Assembly: GCA_025200525.1 (NCBI GenBank)
Contig: CM045770.1
Location: 120,815,429 to 120,879,428 of the forward strand
Direction of reading: 5' to 3'
DNA from: Camellia lanceoleosa
Lineage: Eukaryota > Streptophyta > Magnoliopsida > Ericales > Theaceae
DNA length: 64,000 nucleotides
How positions within the stretch are numbered: position 1 is the stretch's first letter; every line of letters starts with the position of its first letter. The notes under the pieces were generated by a model that did not search any database, was not told the DNA's origin, and saw only the letters and a list, made by a program, of their open reading frames with translations. Positions 23,812-35,222 of the stretch are shown here, piece by piece. The translations under genes and the position numbers were made by a program.

Positions 23812-24022
23812 CTTGTTTGGGAAGACGGGTTGGGGCTAAAATAGTCATATAAGACAAAATAGGCTATTTTAGCCTAATAAGACAAAACATTACATCCAAT
23901 CTATAATCATTATATTATTCTCTTACAAAAAATTCAAAAAAGTCAAAAAACCTTTCCAAACGAGATTTTTTAGTCTCAGGTTAAAATAGTCAAAAGTTAA
24001 CCCACTTTCCAAACGAAGGGTA
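23812..24022. mobile_element. Small MITE downstream of the HtrA-like gene
   Basis: Left GGGCTTGTTTGGGAAGACGG with GGCTAAAATAGTC; right the imperfect inverse (GACTATTTTAACC complement, ending CCAAACGAAGGG). About 210 bp. Similar in style to 55787-55931. Confidence 0.5.
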
Positions 24023-24149
24023 AAAGTGTCCAAAGTTATCAAATAAATGTCAACATATAAATTCAAAGTGAATACTAAGAAGGGGTGGTAAATCCTATGT
24101 TCAAATTGATAGGGGCTTGCACCCAAAAAATTTTGTTGGTAAGGAGCTC

Positions 24150-24490
24150 TTTTTAAGTAAGCTTTCTTAGAGCTTCTCTAATTGTTCATCAAATCTTTCA
24201 ACAAATATAAGTATAACTTTAATGAAAAATTTGATTTGATTTGATTTGATGCACTTTAATTGTTTTTAACAATTTTGTTGGTCGTCTGGCCAGTTGTTTG
24301 ATGTAGAGTAAATTTTGATGGTCGTTCACCCGGTTGTTTCCCAATTACTCATTTGGTTGGTCATTCACCAATGGTCAATTTTGAAATTTGATGAAAGGTA
24401 AAATGTTTTCTCGATTTGATGAAAAATTTGGTACTTCATTTGATATTATTTTGGTGATAGGATTGGAGTATAGTTTTTATTAAATTTAAA
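24150..24490. repeat. MITE-like remnant with internal tandem copies
   Basis: TTAGAGCTTCTCTAATTG on the left and GGATTGGAGTATAG on the right; inside, GGTCGTCTGGCCAGTTGTTTG and GGTCGTTCACCCGGTTGTTT-like copies repeat. Related to the intron 2 sequence at 11166. Confidence 0.35.
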
Positions 24491-24544
24491 TTTGATTAAA
24501 AAAAATGTGAGTAAATGTTGTAGATCATCTTAAAGTTACCTGTT

Positions 24545-27290
24545 ATTTTTTTATTTTTTCTGAGAAAACAGAAGATAATATCATTTATATCCAAAAAGGA
24601 ATTACACATTGTTCGGCCTTCTACGAAGGCTGCCGTGGCCAAAACATGAACCATTGTTACGTGAAGTCTAAGGGACTTTAGAAATACAAACATAATTTAA
24701 CTTGGAACAAAAATAACATAAGTTCAGCAATATATTTGCTATGTACCATTCCATTTTGCTACTATTCTGCATTTTCTGGAACGAAAGAATCTACATTGGA
24801 AGCTCCACCCATTTTGTTGCTTTACAAAGGCGCATCATTAACATTAAAAGTTCTACTTTGCTCATGCACCACCTGGAGAGAATTAATATATCTCAAAACA
24901 TAACCAGAATCTTCCACTACATACTCAAAAGTTGCTTTATTCCTATGATGCCAAATTCTCCACAACGCCTTAACAGATTCAATCGATGCATCATCATCTG
25001 GTGCATTTTGGAACCACTGTCCCAGCCAATCATGAACCAAACATTCCTCACCATTTTCAAAATTAAACCCAAGACTAGCATTCTCCAAATGTGTTTAGAG
25101 AAAATACATTGAAAACAAAGATGTTCTAATGCTTCCTCTTCCACTCCACACCTTGAACGCACAGGATAAAACACCACGACACATCGAAAAAAATTTAACA
25201 GGAAAAATTCCATGTAAAATCTTCCACATAAAAAACTCCCATTTTGGAGGCATCCTTAACTTCCACGACTTCCGACACCCACTAAAGACCCAATTACCCG
25301 AATGATGTACCGTCAGTCCCTCTTTCATAGCAAGAAAAAAGCCAGATTTAACTGAATATTGAGCATCCTTAGTTGGCCTCCACACTAACTGGTCATGTTC
25401 ATTAACTTGGGGGAGATGTATATTCAAAATGTGATTTACCATATTTTCTGGAAAAAGAGTTTGAATCAAAGGTTTTCACAACGACGTATTGATTTGATTA
25501 ATAAGGTGAGCGACTTCAAAGGATCTGAACAACCTACCCATCCCTCTTCCTATCATCTCATCATTAGTTAAAGTAAGAATCCATTGATCATCAAAAGCAT
25601 CAATACTTTCACCATTTCCAACAACCAACCCCAAACCTTTTTTAAGATCTCTTCCCCAAAGAATGCTCCTCCATGCCCATGAGCAACCTGATTTTGGTTT
25701 AGCCTTCATAAACACATCTTTCAAACAATATTTTGCCCTGAAAAATCTACTTATAAGGGATTGGGGATTCTGAATAATTCTTCATGCTACCTTAGCCAGC
25801 AAGGCTTGATTCAACTAACCCGGATCACGAAATCCAAGACCACTTGCTGCCTTTAGTAAGCAAAGAGTACCCATTTTTTTCCAAGTAATTCCCTTACCCT
25901 GCGTTTCCACAAAAAGTTTCCTACAATACCGCGAATTTTACGAATAAAGTACATTGAGGCTTTAAACGTAAATAACACGTGCAAAGGGATTGAAAGTAGA
26001 GAATGTCTAACCAAAACACATCTCCCAGCAAAAGAAAGAAGACTACGTTTCCAACCCGATAGCTTCGCAGAAAATCTATTCAGAATATGTCTAAACAAAT
26101 CCGTTTTACAAGACCCTGCACCCAATACCGCACCCAAGTACATACCAGGTCTATCCACCAATTTTATCCCAATACAATCACGAAGAAAACATTGCGGAGC
26201 CGATCCCATATTAGGACTAACAATCAGTTAAGATTTATGATAATTGATCCGTAGACCTGATTGATCACAAAAGGCTTCCAAAAACCATTTGAGGCACCAA
26301 ATAGATTCCAAATCAAATTCCATGAAAAATAAGCAGTCATCCGTGAAAAGAAAATGAGAAATAGCCGGTGCATCACGACTGATAGAAATCCCTCTACAAA
26401 CCCCCTGGGACGTAAGAGAATCTAACCCCAACGATAAAACTTGAGTAACCAGAATAAAAAGGTATGGAGACAACGGATCCCCTTAACTCATACCACAATT
26501 TGGCTGAAATCAATAAGATTGTTGAGAATTCACCAAAATCGAGAAAGATACCGTTGATATACATTGGTAAATCAACTTAATCCAATGTGGATTGAACCCC
26601 AAAACCTCCAAAATTTTACAAAGGAAATCCCAACTCACCCAATCATAAGCCTTGTTCATATCTAATTTAAGAGCGAAGAAAGACTTATTCCCCCCTTTCT
26701 TTTTCCTAACAAATTCCATTAATTCATGAGCCATCAAAACATTATCCGTAATGAGACGACCCGCAACAAAGCCATTTTGTGATGGGTGAATCAAGTCAGG
26801 CAAAATTTTCCTCATCCTATTGCTAATACTTTAGAAATGACTTTATAAATAACATTACAAAGACTAATGGGTCGAAAATCATTCACAGTTTTCTTCTTAG
26901 GAATTAAAGCTACAAAAGTACGATTCATCTCCTTAAGCATGATTCCCGTATTTAGAAAGGATAGTGCAACATAAACAACCGAATCCCCAGCCATATCCCA
27001 AAAAGTTTGATAAAATTCCGCAATCATACCATCCGGTCCCGGGGCCTTAGCCCTTCCCATAGAAAAAACAGCCTCCTTCACCTCTTGGGCCAAAAAAGGG
27101 AAATTCAAAACTCTTTTATGCTCCTCCGACACACTACAATGGAACAAGCTTTTGAAATGATACAAAAATGGTTGCAATAAAACTCGAAACTTGATTCCAT
27201 ATAACTGACCTTTGATTAACATTAGGATGCCCATAAAATAGTATAATCACCCAAGCCGACATCCATTCTTCTGCAACTAATAGACCTATA
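24545..27290 (-). mobile_element. L1-type LINE, decayed and internally deleted
   Basis: Minus-strand pieces in order: an endonuclease scrap (FYGHPNVNQR, near 27230), then reverse transcriptase (AKAPGPDGMIAEFYQ; DFRPISLCNVIYKVISKVLA; SQNGFVAGRLITDNVLMAHE; FALKLDMNKAYDWVSWDFL; SHFLFTDDCLFF), the thumb region (PGMYLGAVLG, LSGWKRSLLSFAGR) and the zf-RVT region (WEFFMWKILHG). The catalytic FADD box reads FTDD. At least three frames are used, so there are multiple shifts and stops. Most of the endonuclease is deleted between about 27230 and 27150. The left end is a T-rich tract at 24545-24560, the complement of the poly(A) tail. It cannot retrotranspose. Confidence 0.85.
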
Positions 27291-27350
27291 AAATGCGCTG
27301 CACGAATAAGAACACGAATTGCCTTAGAATCATCCCAAGCCGCCCAAAGA

Positions 27351-28250
27351 CACTATATATTCTTTCATACTTCATTTTTAGTTCTATTTTAGGCTTACAT
27401 GGATAATCTAAATCTGCGGATAAATGGAAATTTTATTGATAAGACCTTTATATCGTAATTTTATAGTAAAAATTGTCAGTATAAAAAATCAATTTTATCA
27501 TCTATAGATAAATATATGAACAAATTATTTTTATTTTATAAAATGAAAGGTTCAAGTTTAAACTCATAGTTACCATCTATTTTAAAAAATAAGATACAAT
27601 TTATTCATACATCTAGTAATATCCAATGAAATTAGGTTCCTGCATAACTCATATAAATCGTTGGAATTACGAGACGAGCGGTTTAGAATATCATTATGAG
27701 TCTAAAATGAGTCTCGAAAAATTGGACTATGGAAGGGATCAATTTTTTATTATTTGGATATTTGATCCACTAAATCATAATTATCATATTTAAGATGTTT
27801 TATCCTTAAAAATATTTTTTGAACACTTAGCAACTTAGTGATGTAAACATTCATATTTTATAATGTGAATGTTCACATTGACGTGTGAATACATTATAAT
27901 ATTTTTATTTTATCACGTTTGTCTTTAAAATAATAAATAATTTATTTTAAAAAATATATTTGTTAGAGACAAATACGATAAAATAAAAATAGTATAATTA
28001 TTAAATAGATTTATTTATTTATGAATTACATATGCAATAAAATCTTAAAAATAAATGAAATAATTCGGATTCAAATAATTTAAACAAAGGCAATAGCGGT
28101 GAGAGCTCTTCCGCAAAACAGACACAACAAATGATGAGTTGAGTTGTATCACACCTCGTCCTCATTTTGAAATCTTGGTTCGTTCATTCGTTCGTTCTTC
28201 ATATATGTAATTGTTTTCATTAGGTTTAGAGTTTTGATTGAATCTGGTTG
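27351..28250. other. AT-rich intergenic DNA
   Basis: No coding frame or transposon terminus recognised. A short polypeptide-like frame at 28256-28352 (contains PFLDEEDEGEVSYNAAMK) has no continuation that I can identify. Confidence 0.45.
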
Positions 28251-28608
28251 TCTTATGCATTGGAATATTGCCCTGCATTAAAGGCCCCTTTTTAGACGAA
28301 GAAGATGAGGGAGAGGTCTCATACAACGCCGCCATGAAAAGTAAACGCATGTAAAGTCAAAGGTTGAAGCGAAGGAGGACAGCAATGCCAATTGTTGGAA
28401 GAACAAACTCAATTCGAGTTTAAAGATGGTGAATTCCAGAAAGGAGAAGAAGCTGCGAGAGGATTCCAGGTTGAAAAAGAGAAGTTCAAAATGAAGAAGA
28501 AAATAGAAACTGTTGGAAGAAAGTGGAAGCTTCAAGAAAGCTCTATTGGTGAAGCTTGGCTTTGAAGAAACACTGTAGCACACACAATTTACACACGGCT
28601 GTGGAGTC

Positions 28609-28616
28609 TATAAATA
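28609..28616 (+). promoter_or_regulatory. TATA box in an LTR-like or promoter segment
   Basis: TATAAATA in the context CTATAAATAGAGGG, followed after the MITE by GAGAGTATGAGAGTTTACAG and an AATAAA at about 29095. This looks like the U3-R part of a Copia-type LTR, but I could not find both LTR ends. It could also be the promoter of the protease pseudogene downstream. Confidence 0.4.
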
Positions 28617-28681
28617 GAGGGTTGATAGATTGTTTTAGATAGAGTGGAAGAAGAAATGAAATATCCAGGGAGCAACACAAC

Positions 28682-29002
28682 GGGTTTGTTTGGTTTGTAT
28701 CTCAAGATACAATTTTTGAGAAAAATTTTCAAAATTTTGTTTGGTTCAAATTTTTTGAAATTGTTTTCCAAAATCACTTTCTCTCCTACATATCAATCAA
28801 TCATTTTTTCTCTCTCATCTCTCATTCTCAATCACTTTTTGTCTCTTACACATCTACTCAATTACAACAAAATATCAAATCATCCCAAACTTCCAAACTA
28901 TTTTCAAAATATACAACCAAACAAACCAAAAAAAATTCTAAACTCTTTTCCAATTTTTTTTTTTTTTGAAAATTTATCTTAAAACACAAACCAAACACAC
29001 CC
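28682..29002. mobile_element. Tourist/PIF-like MITE with 3-bp TSD
   Basis: GGGTTTGTTTGGTTTGT on the left and the inverse ACAAACCAAACACACCC on the right, flanked by AAC on both sides (28679-28681, 29003-29005). A 3-bp duplication and GGG...GTTTGG ends fit the PIF/Harbinger class. Length 321 bp, non-coding. Confidence 0.7.
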
Positions 29003-29228
29003 AACATCTCCAGATAAGGAGAATTCTAAGAGAGTAGAGAGTATGAGAGTTTACAGAGAGAGAACTCTGTTTTGTATAATTTGTTTGTGATTGAATAAAA
29101 AGAGTGTTTATTCAATTAATTCCTTTATTTGTATACCATCACAACCGGTATACACCCATCTCCCACTTTTAACACCAATGCCAATGCTAATGCCAATCCA
29201 ACGTTGAGAGATTTTGTACAACCGAATG

Positions 29229-29855
29229 AAAAAGGTGGTTGTTATTGTATCATCATGGTCGATTATTCCAAGATAGTCATCGTCGGAGGAGGAGGATGGT
29301 AGTGAGTACGGTGCTGGTGTGGTGATAAACAGATATGGATATATTTTGACATGCGCACATTTGGTACCTGAGGGTAATGTTGTAATGGTACGTCGCAGGA
29401 AAGGTAAAGCTTTTCAAGAAGCTGAGGTATTTTTGAAGCGCCCTAGTATGACCTAGCTATTTTGAAAACCAAGGATATATGGATACAAGACTTCTTCATT
29501 CTTATGAATTCTGCAAATTCGGTAGTAAAAATTGTATAGACATTAGGATGGAAGTATTTTCTATAACTCACCCTAACCAACTTGATTATACTTTTGTAAT
29601 GAGGCAAGTTGCTAAACTTAGGAGGGAGGCATTTGCTCTTCTTATTAATACTGACCATCATTATTTCAACACTTTAATGAATTGCAATATAGACTTGACA
29701 GTAATTCAAATTAACAACATACGTGTGGCTTATGGCTGAATGGGGCTCATGTTTTTGACTCGAATGAAAAATTTATTAGGTTGATAACTTTCAGAGATGA
29801 GTTTGATTTTGCCATCCGTCCTCGTTTTCTAAAGAAATTACGTGTCTATATGTAA
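29229..29855 (+). pseudogene. Second HtrA/DegP-like protease, frameshifted pseudogene
   Basis: A trypsin-like domain spread over several frames. It has KKVVVIVSSWSIIP, then a stop near 29273, then GAGVVINRYGYILTCAHLV with the catalytic His motif CAH, then YDLAILKTKD with the catalytic Asp (after a shift near 29450). HPNQLDYTFVM (29570) matches the conserved GHP segment, and a degenerate Ser site (GLNGAHVFDSN where GxSGGPVFDS is expected, 29733-29760) is followed by FDFAIRPRFLKKL. Unlike the ten-exon gene 6 kb upstream, it keeps His and Asp. No introns are apparent within the domain. It is the same superfamily on the same strand, so an old local duplicate or processed copy is possible. Not functional as read. 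Confidence 0.75.
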
Positions 29856-29910
29856 GGAAAGACTACAAGGTAGCAGTATGGGGAATTGATCAAAGCTGGA
29901 TATGTGATTT

Positions 29911-29924
29911 CCCCCCCCCCCCCC
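29911..29924 (+). repeat. Poly(C) run
   Basis: Fourteen consecutive C in otherwise AT-rich sequence just after the protease pseudogene. Confidence 0.95.
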
Positions 29925-30685
29925 AATTTTCTTTTTGCTAAGACATGATTTAGTTACTTCTTTTGTGCACATGTGAACAATGAAATAAGCAAAGTCAAAA
30001 ATGAAAAGTTTCTAGGTTCCTTTGAGGTTCTTGAAGTTCTCTAGATATCTACCTCTTTATTCTTCAAAGTAATTTGCTGATTGTTGTGCATTTCTTTATT
30101 CTTCTAGATATCTACTCACATAATTGATCAAAGTTTGTTTTTTTCTTTTATTTTTTTTGAATCTGTTGAGCTTGCACCACTTTGTCCCATGCTTTGTGGA
30201 ATGGAAATGACACTACTAAATCACATATTCCCAATTTTTGTTTTTATACTTATATTCTTGCCGTAATCTCTATTATGTTGTCTGTTGAATAGATTTAATT
30301 TTAATGTACATTTGTCCGGTTTTTTAAGAGAATTGTGATTAATAAATTCCTTCAAGTATTATTATTATTTTTTAATTATGTGAGTTGCCATTGTTTATTG
30401 TTTTTCATTATTTAAATGAAGTGGTGGAGGATTTTGCATTAAATTTCACCATAGAATTTTAGTCCATGATATATTTGTGCCTTTTTTTAGCGAATTATGG
30501 ACATACTATAATGACACAAAACAAATAACTAGAAATCCTCAAAGATTTGCATACAAAGTTTGATAATTTTGATTGAGTATATATATTAAATCGGATAACG
30601 ATTTAGAATTGTTAAGAAGAATTTTGAAATATATATTGTATTGGTTTTGCAAAATGAATTAAGGGTTGAAAAGGATGTGCAGTGC
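29925..30685. other. AT-rich intergenic DNA, nothing recognised
   Basis: No coding frame or repeat terminus found. Confidence 0.5.
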
Positions 30686-30953
30686 TCAACATTTGCATGG
30701 AATAAGGAGGTGGTGGGGCATGGGTTTATAATGGTAAGGAAGTGAGTTTGTAATGGATGGAGGTGGGTTCAGTGCTGGTTTTGTAATGAAGGGAGGTGGC
30801 TGTTTGGTGGTGTAGCAGGGGAATGGGTCGTATGGAGGTGATGATTGGTCATGGTGAGAGGAGGTAGGGGGAGGAGATTTAGTGGTGGGTGTGGTTATGG
30901 AAATGTTGGTTTGTGGCTTGGAGATAACACGAAGAGGAAGATGAAAGAGGGGA
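30686..30953 (-). pseudogene. Proline-rich (extensin-like) coding scrap
   Basis: A minus-strand frame rich in Pro, Ser, Thr and His (TTPTTKSPPPTSSHHDQ, KQPPPFITKPALNPPPS). This composition is typical of plant cell-wall hydroxyproline-rich proteins. Just upstream in another frame lies a hydrophobic stretch ending SFIFLFVLSPSHKP, which could be a frameshifted signal peptide. The 5' side is cut by the LTR that starts at 30954. Low-complexity sequence can mimic this, so the call is tentative. Confidence 0.35.
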
Positions 30954-33240
30954 TGTAACACCCCGAAATAATCCCAACATATCTAATACATCCAACCACA
31001 TTCAGTGAATATGCATCACCAATCTCCAACCTTACTATCATAAATCCCCATGGTTTATATAATAGTTCCACATGCAATTTATACATTCATAAGTAAGAAA
31101 AACACATGAATCTATAGCATGTGAAGCATATAGTCTCAAAATAAATAAAATGCCCTTACGGGCTACAACTTCTGAGGCTTAAGCCTGGTTACACAAAAGT
31201 GGCCTCTCGGACCCATACAAAAATAGCCCTTGGCTTACAAAAATTTCACAACAAAATAAAGAGCAATTCACTCTTTACAAAAACACATCCATGCTCTCAA
31301 CTCGGAGGGATTACCACATCTTTACCTGCACCAAAACCCATAGGGGTGAGCATAAAGCCCAATAGAGAATCCTCACAAAGTATATATAGTTATGCAAATT
31401 CCCTTAACATAAAAAAAAAAATGCATATGTAAGGCCATGCAAATGACAATAATGAAGGAAAGTTTCATTTCAAATGCACTATTTGAAATCATCATGCTCT
31501 TCATAATATTTTTCAATCTCATCATTTTCACAACTTCCAATACTTAAATCAATAGGGGCGGTAAATACGACACTGATAATCCCTAGGTTGGTGTTTTCAA
31601 GTAGGCTCTACGAGCTCTACCAATACCCCACTTTACCGGTTGCTAACTGGAAGGGAAGTGGTACCTCCTCCGCGCGTGTTTTTGGTCTTTCACCCTGGAC
31701 ACTCAGGCCAACTTATCAATTTCATCTACACCTCCTAACTGGACTTACCAACGTATTTACCCCATAAACATTTCTATAGTTCTCATTACAATATAATATT
31801 TCTCAAAGTAAACGTTTTCCAACACATGTCAAGATGTACAATAATGATAATTAATCAATTGAAAACATGATGCAATAATTACTATTTCGTAGCATTTTTC
31901 TATTCTCAAGATATCTCTACAACAATATCAATTAATCCCATTTCTCATTTCTTCTCTTCAAAGCTATTTCACAAAATACCCATGTGCCCTCAATTTGTAG
32001 TAAAAACAAACTCCCACCATGCACAAATCACTACAAGTTAGCCTCTTCAAGGCAATATGTGATGTTTTCAACATAATTTCCAAGATTTCACAACTTTCAC
32101 ATTCGATGGTACATAATCGTTCACCACTTTCCAACAACACATGTTCAAGCATTTAACAATATGTTACAATAACATCTTATGTCTCATACTTCAAATAGAT
32201 TTCCATTTTTATCAAACATGCTATGAGATTTACTCCCATCCATCCTCTTGACACAAAATGATAAAGGGTTTCATAGGTATTTCCTTATTTTCCAAAATTC
32301 CCAAATTCTAGGGTTTTTCTTCAAGACAAAACACTTCTCATTTCCTTGGTAAAACCCAACTAAAATCACATTTCTTAGGTTTTATAAATGAATAGCCATC
32401 TAGGAGTAACAAAGATTGAGTCTTGGAAACCCACATTTAAAACTCTCTACCTTTTGAATCAAGATGTAAAATTAACACAAAACTTCAAGAAAACCTTTAA
32501 ATCATCAACAATGTAGCAAAACATCTATATATAACTCAAGAATGTCCTTACCTCAATGTCTTGATGATGGAGAAAATGAAACCCTAGCTTTAATGGAGGA
32601 TTCTTCAACACTCACTATACCAAGAGGAGCCCTAGTTGATCTTCAAGATTAGAGGAAGATGATGATGATCTTGACTCAAGATTTGCCAGGATCAAAGTAT
32701 TTTGGTGTTTGAGAAGGTTTCCTAGAGAGAAGGAGGAGAAAAATAGGGTTTAGAGTGAGAGAGAAATGTCAAAAATGAGATACACATTCGAACCAAAAGA
32801 GAAGAAAAAACAGAGTTTCGGACTGCCCAGTTGGCCGCACGTGTGGCGCCTCTCCCCGCATGTGTAGTGTGCCTCTCCTGCACGTGCGGCCTATACCCCC
32901 GCACGTGCGGTGCCCTTCTTCCGCACCTCACTCCGCACGAGCTTTTTAGACAGTGTGCAAACTCCTGCTGCTCAACATTCACCGCACGTGCGGCCCTAGC
33001 CCAGCAGCCCAGAAAAATTTCGCTTCACTCCCGGGCACTCCGGACCTGACCCCGCACTTCTCGGAAGAAAGAAACTTTAACACCGAATAAGGATGTGAAT
33101 AGAAATCACATTGAGATAAACCCTCCGAACAACACAAATCCCAAACACTCAACAAGGCTCCAAATTAACCCGACACTCTATTAGGGTAAATTCAAGGTTA
33201 AACAAGAGAGAACGAAACTAGAGACATACTCGGTCATCAC
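30954..33240 (-). mobile_element. Solo LTR, TGTAACACCCCG family
   Basis: Left end TGTAACACCCCG, right end CGGTCATCAC (sense start TGATGACCG). The flanks are GGGGA (30949-30953) and GGGGGA (33241-33246), a probable 5-bp duplication with one homopolymer difference. No internal region on either side. The sense strand is minus, judged from the GCCCAATAGAG block (31357), the counterpart of the conserved CACTGGGC block in the other LTRs. It carries the CACGTG palindrome cluster. A truncated relative lies at 53931-55486. Confidence 0.7.
32835..32993. repeat. CCGCACGTGCGG palindrome cluster
   Basis: Four clear copies (CCGCACGTGTGG, TGCACGTGCGG, CCGCACGTGCGG, CCGCACGTGCGG) plus partial ones in about 160 bp. 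The core CACGTG is the plant G-box. The local composition is GC-rich against an AT-rich surrounding. Confidence 0.85.
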
Positions 33241-33246
33241 GGGGGA

Positions 33247-34691
33247 AGACAAAGATAAAAGACCATTTTATCCCTGAAAATTGATTACATACATTGCACA
33301 ATAGCAATTTCCATCCAAAAAGTTAATCTCTGTCATCTATTATCCTTGTTTGAAACAAAAAGCAAAATGGAAAGGGTAAATGTGTTTCAATTCAAAAGAG
33401 AAGGACCAAAGTGAAACTTAAAGGAAACTATAAGGACTATCACTGAAATTTTCCCATAAACAAATGTGATAAGTGTACTATTATTGTCAATCATACTTTA
33501 TTGATGTGTGAAATTATTGGGTTTTACAACATGTTGTGAGTTTCAAGCATGGTGTAAAATTCAATAAAATTTAAGTAAACATACCCAAAATTAATATATA
33601 TATATATATATGTATCCAGAATTAAATTACAAAAAAAAAAAAAAAAAAACACAAAAAGCAAAACAAAAAAAAAATTAAGAATGTACACATCAAGTCAATA
33701 GAGTATACCAGCAATATCCTCATTCATTTGATGACCTTATTATTTTCACTTAAGGTGGGCTCATCATATAGTGACATGTATATTCTTATATAACTTTGTA
33801 TAATTAAATCCTATGTATGTAGAGACTTACCAAACTTCCCTTCTTGATGATGTGATTTAAGGTGCGGTCATGATGTGGTTTAAAGTGCCATCATGGGTGT
33901 GTATCGTTTTAGCCATTTGAATGAAATGTGTTCTTTGATCTAGTTTGTACCCACTGGAAAAATTATACACTATTTTGAAATGCGAAACACCTTGGCATCA
34001 ATATCACTTTGTTTTCAAGTGTGACACACTGTTTTCCTGTAAATGTGAAACGCCTTGATGTGTGGGTGTGTGAAAGTACTTTGTCATGTAATACTTCAAT
34101 GGAATATGGCAAAACTTATATGCAAGAATATGTGTGCATATGCTTTCTTTTGCTGTATAAATGTGTATTAATTTAAGCATATGCATTGCATGTCATTAAA
34201 TTTAATCTTGCTGCAAAATTATGCTGTGTAAATTGTGATTGGTTGGATAAGTTTGAACAGATTCCATGTGTTTGCTATTTATACTTTGATTAACACCGTT
34301 TTGGTATTGGTGTGGGTTCCAGTGCTCCATTTTTGTGTGGCCATGGGTTCCAGTGATCAAGAACACTATTTCAGCGTTCTCTTATTTTGAAGTTCTGTTT
34401 AACCCTGGATCGAGTAATAACTCGCAGGGCCTACAATCCTGCCATACCATATTTTAGCTTGAGTTGTATTTCTTGTTGGAATAAATCTTATGTGTACAGT
34501 TGTAACATGCAATAATTGTACCAAATATATTACCAAATTATATATAAAAAAATATATAAGTTGAATATAACATAAATTGTTTGGGTTAAACCAAACCAAA
34601 TCATATACCGAGAACCAAAACTACTTATAGAGAAGTAGAAAACTTACGATTGTAAAAATTTGGAAACAAAAAACAATTTGATTGAGGCTTG
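33247..34691. other. AT-rich intergenic DNA with TA and A runs
   Basis: Includes (TA)n at about 33594-33611 and a poly(A) run at 33632-33650. Between 33980 and 34060 the phrases GTGTGACACACTG and CGAAACACCTTG recur. No coding region. Confidence 0.5.
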
Positions 34692-35208
34692 TGTTGGACA
34701 CAATTTCCTGAAGACAAATTTGTCCCTCGCTACGATGCTCACAAGTTTTTATTAGACGTTCATCTTCCAAGATACAACAATCGAACCTTGCAGCAGTAAC
34801 ACTACCATGGCAAGTTTGGCGAACCTTACTGTATAGAATTCTCTTACAGAAAAGATAGAGTGCAGAAGGAAAGAAACATAAGATGAATTCCAATCCCAAA
34901 ATGAATGCAATGGGGGCCTGTTTACATAGATGAATTGGTGCCTCTTCGAATGGTCATGGTGACTTTTCAAAAGAGTCACATCTTTTCCATGAAAAGGTGC
35001 AACTAGAAAAGACATGATTGTTCTTTCAAAAGAATTCGAATTCTGAATCGAATCATGTTCAAATTTGACCCAAAAAATTAATGAATTTATTTAAATAAAA
35101 TCAAATTTTACATTAAATAAATATTGTCTTAAAACCATACTCAAATGGTGCACTTTGGAGTTAATTTCTTATTCAACTATTAATGGTTTCCAAACCATTT
35201 TTCCAACA
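34692..35208 (-). repeat. LTR (517 bp) of a non-coding retroelement
   Basis: TGTTGGACAC to TTTCCAACA, perfect inverted termini. The sense strand is minus because the purine-rich ATGTGGGGGAT lies directly inside its right edge. No partner LTR was found to the right, so the element is truncated. Confidence 0.65.
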
Positions 35209-35222
35209 ATCCCCCACATACA
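35209..35222 (-). other. Polypurine tract of the 517-bp-LTR element
   Basis: The minus-strand sequence TATGTGGGGGAT adjoins the LTR. Confidence 0.6.

Noticed and set aside
28278..28583. 101-codon minus-strand hydrophobic frame
   Set aside because: It is the complement of A/G-rich sequence next to an LTR-like promoter; no homology recognised and composition explains the openness.
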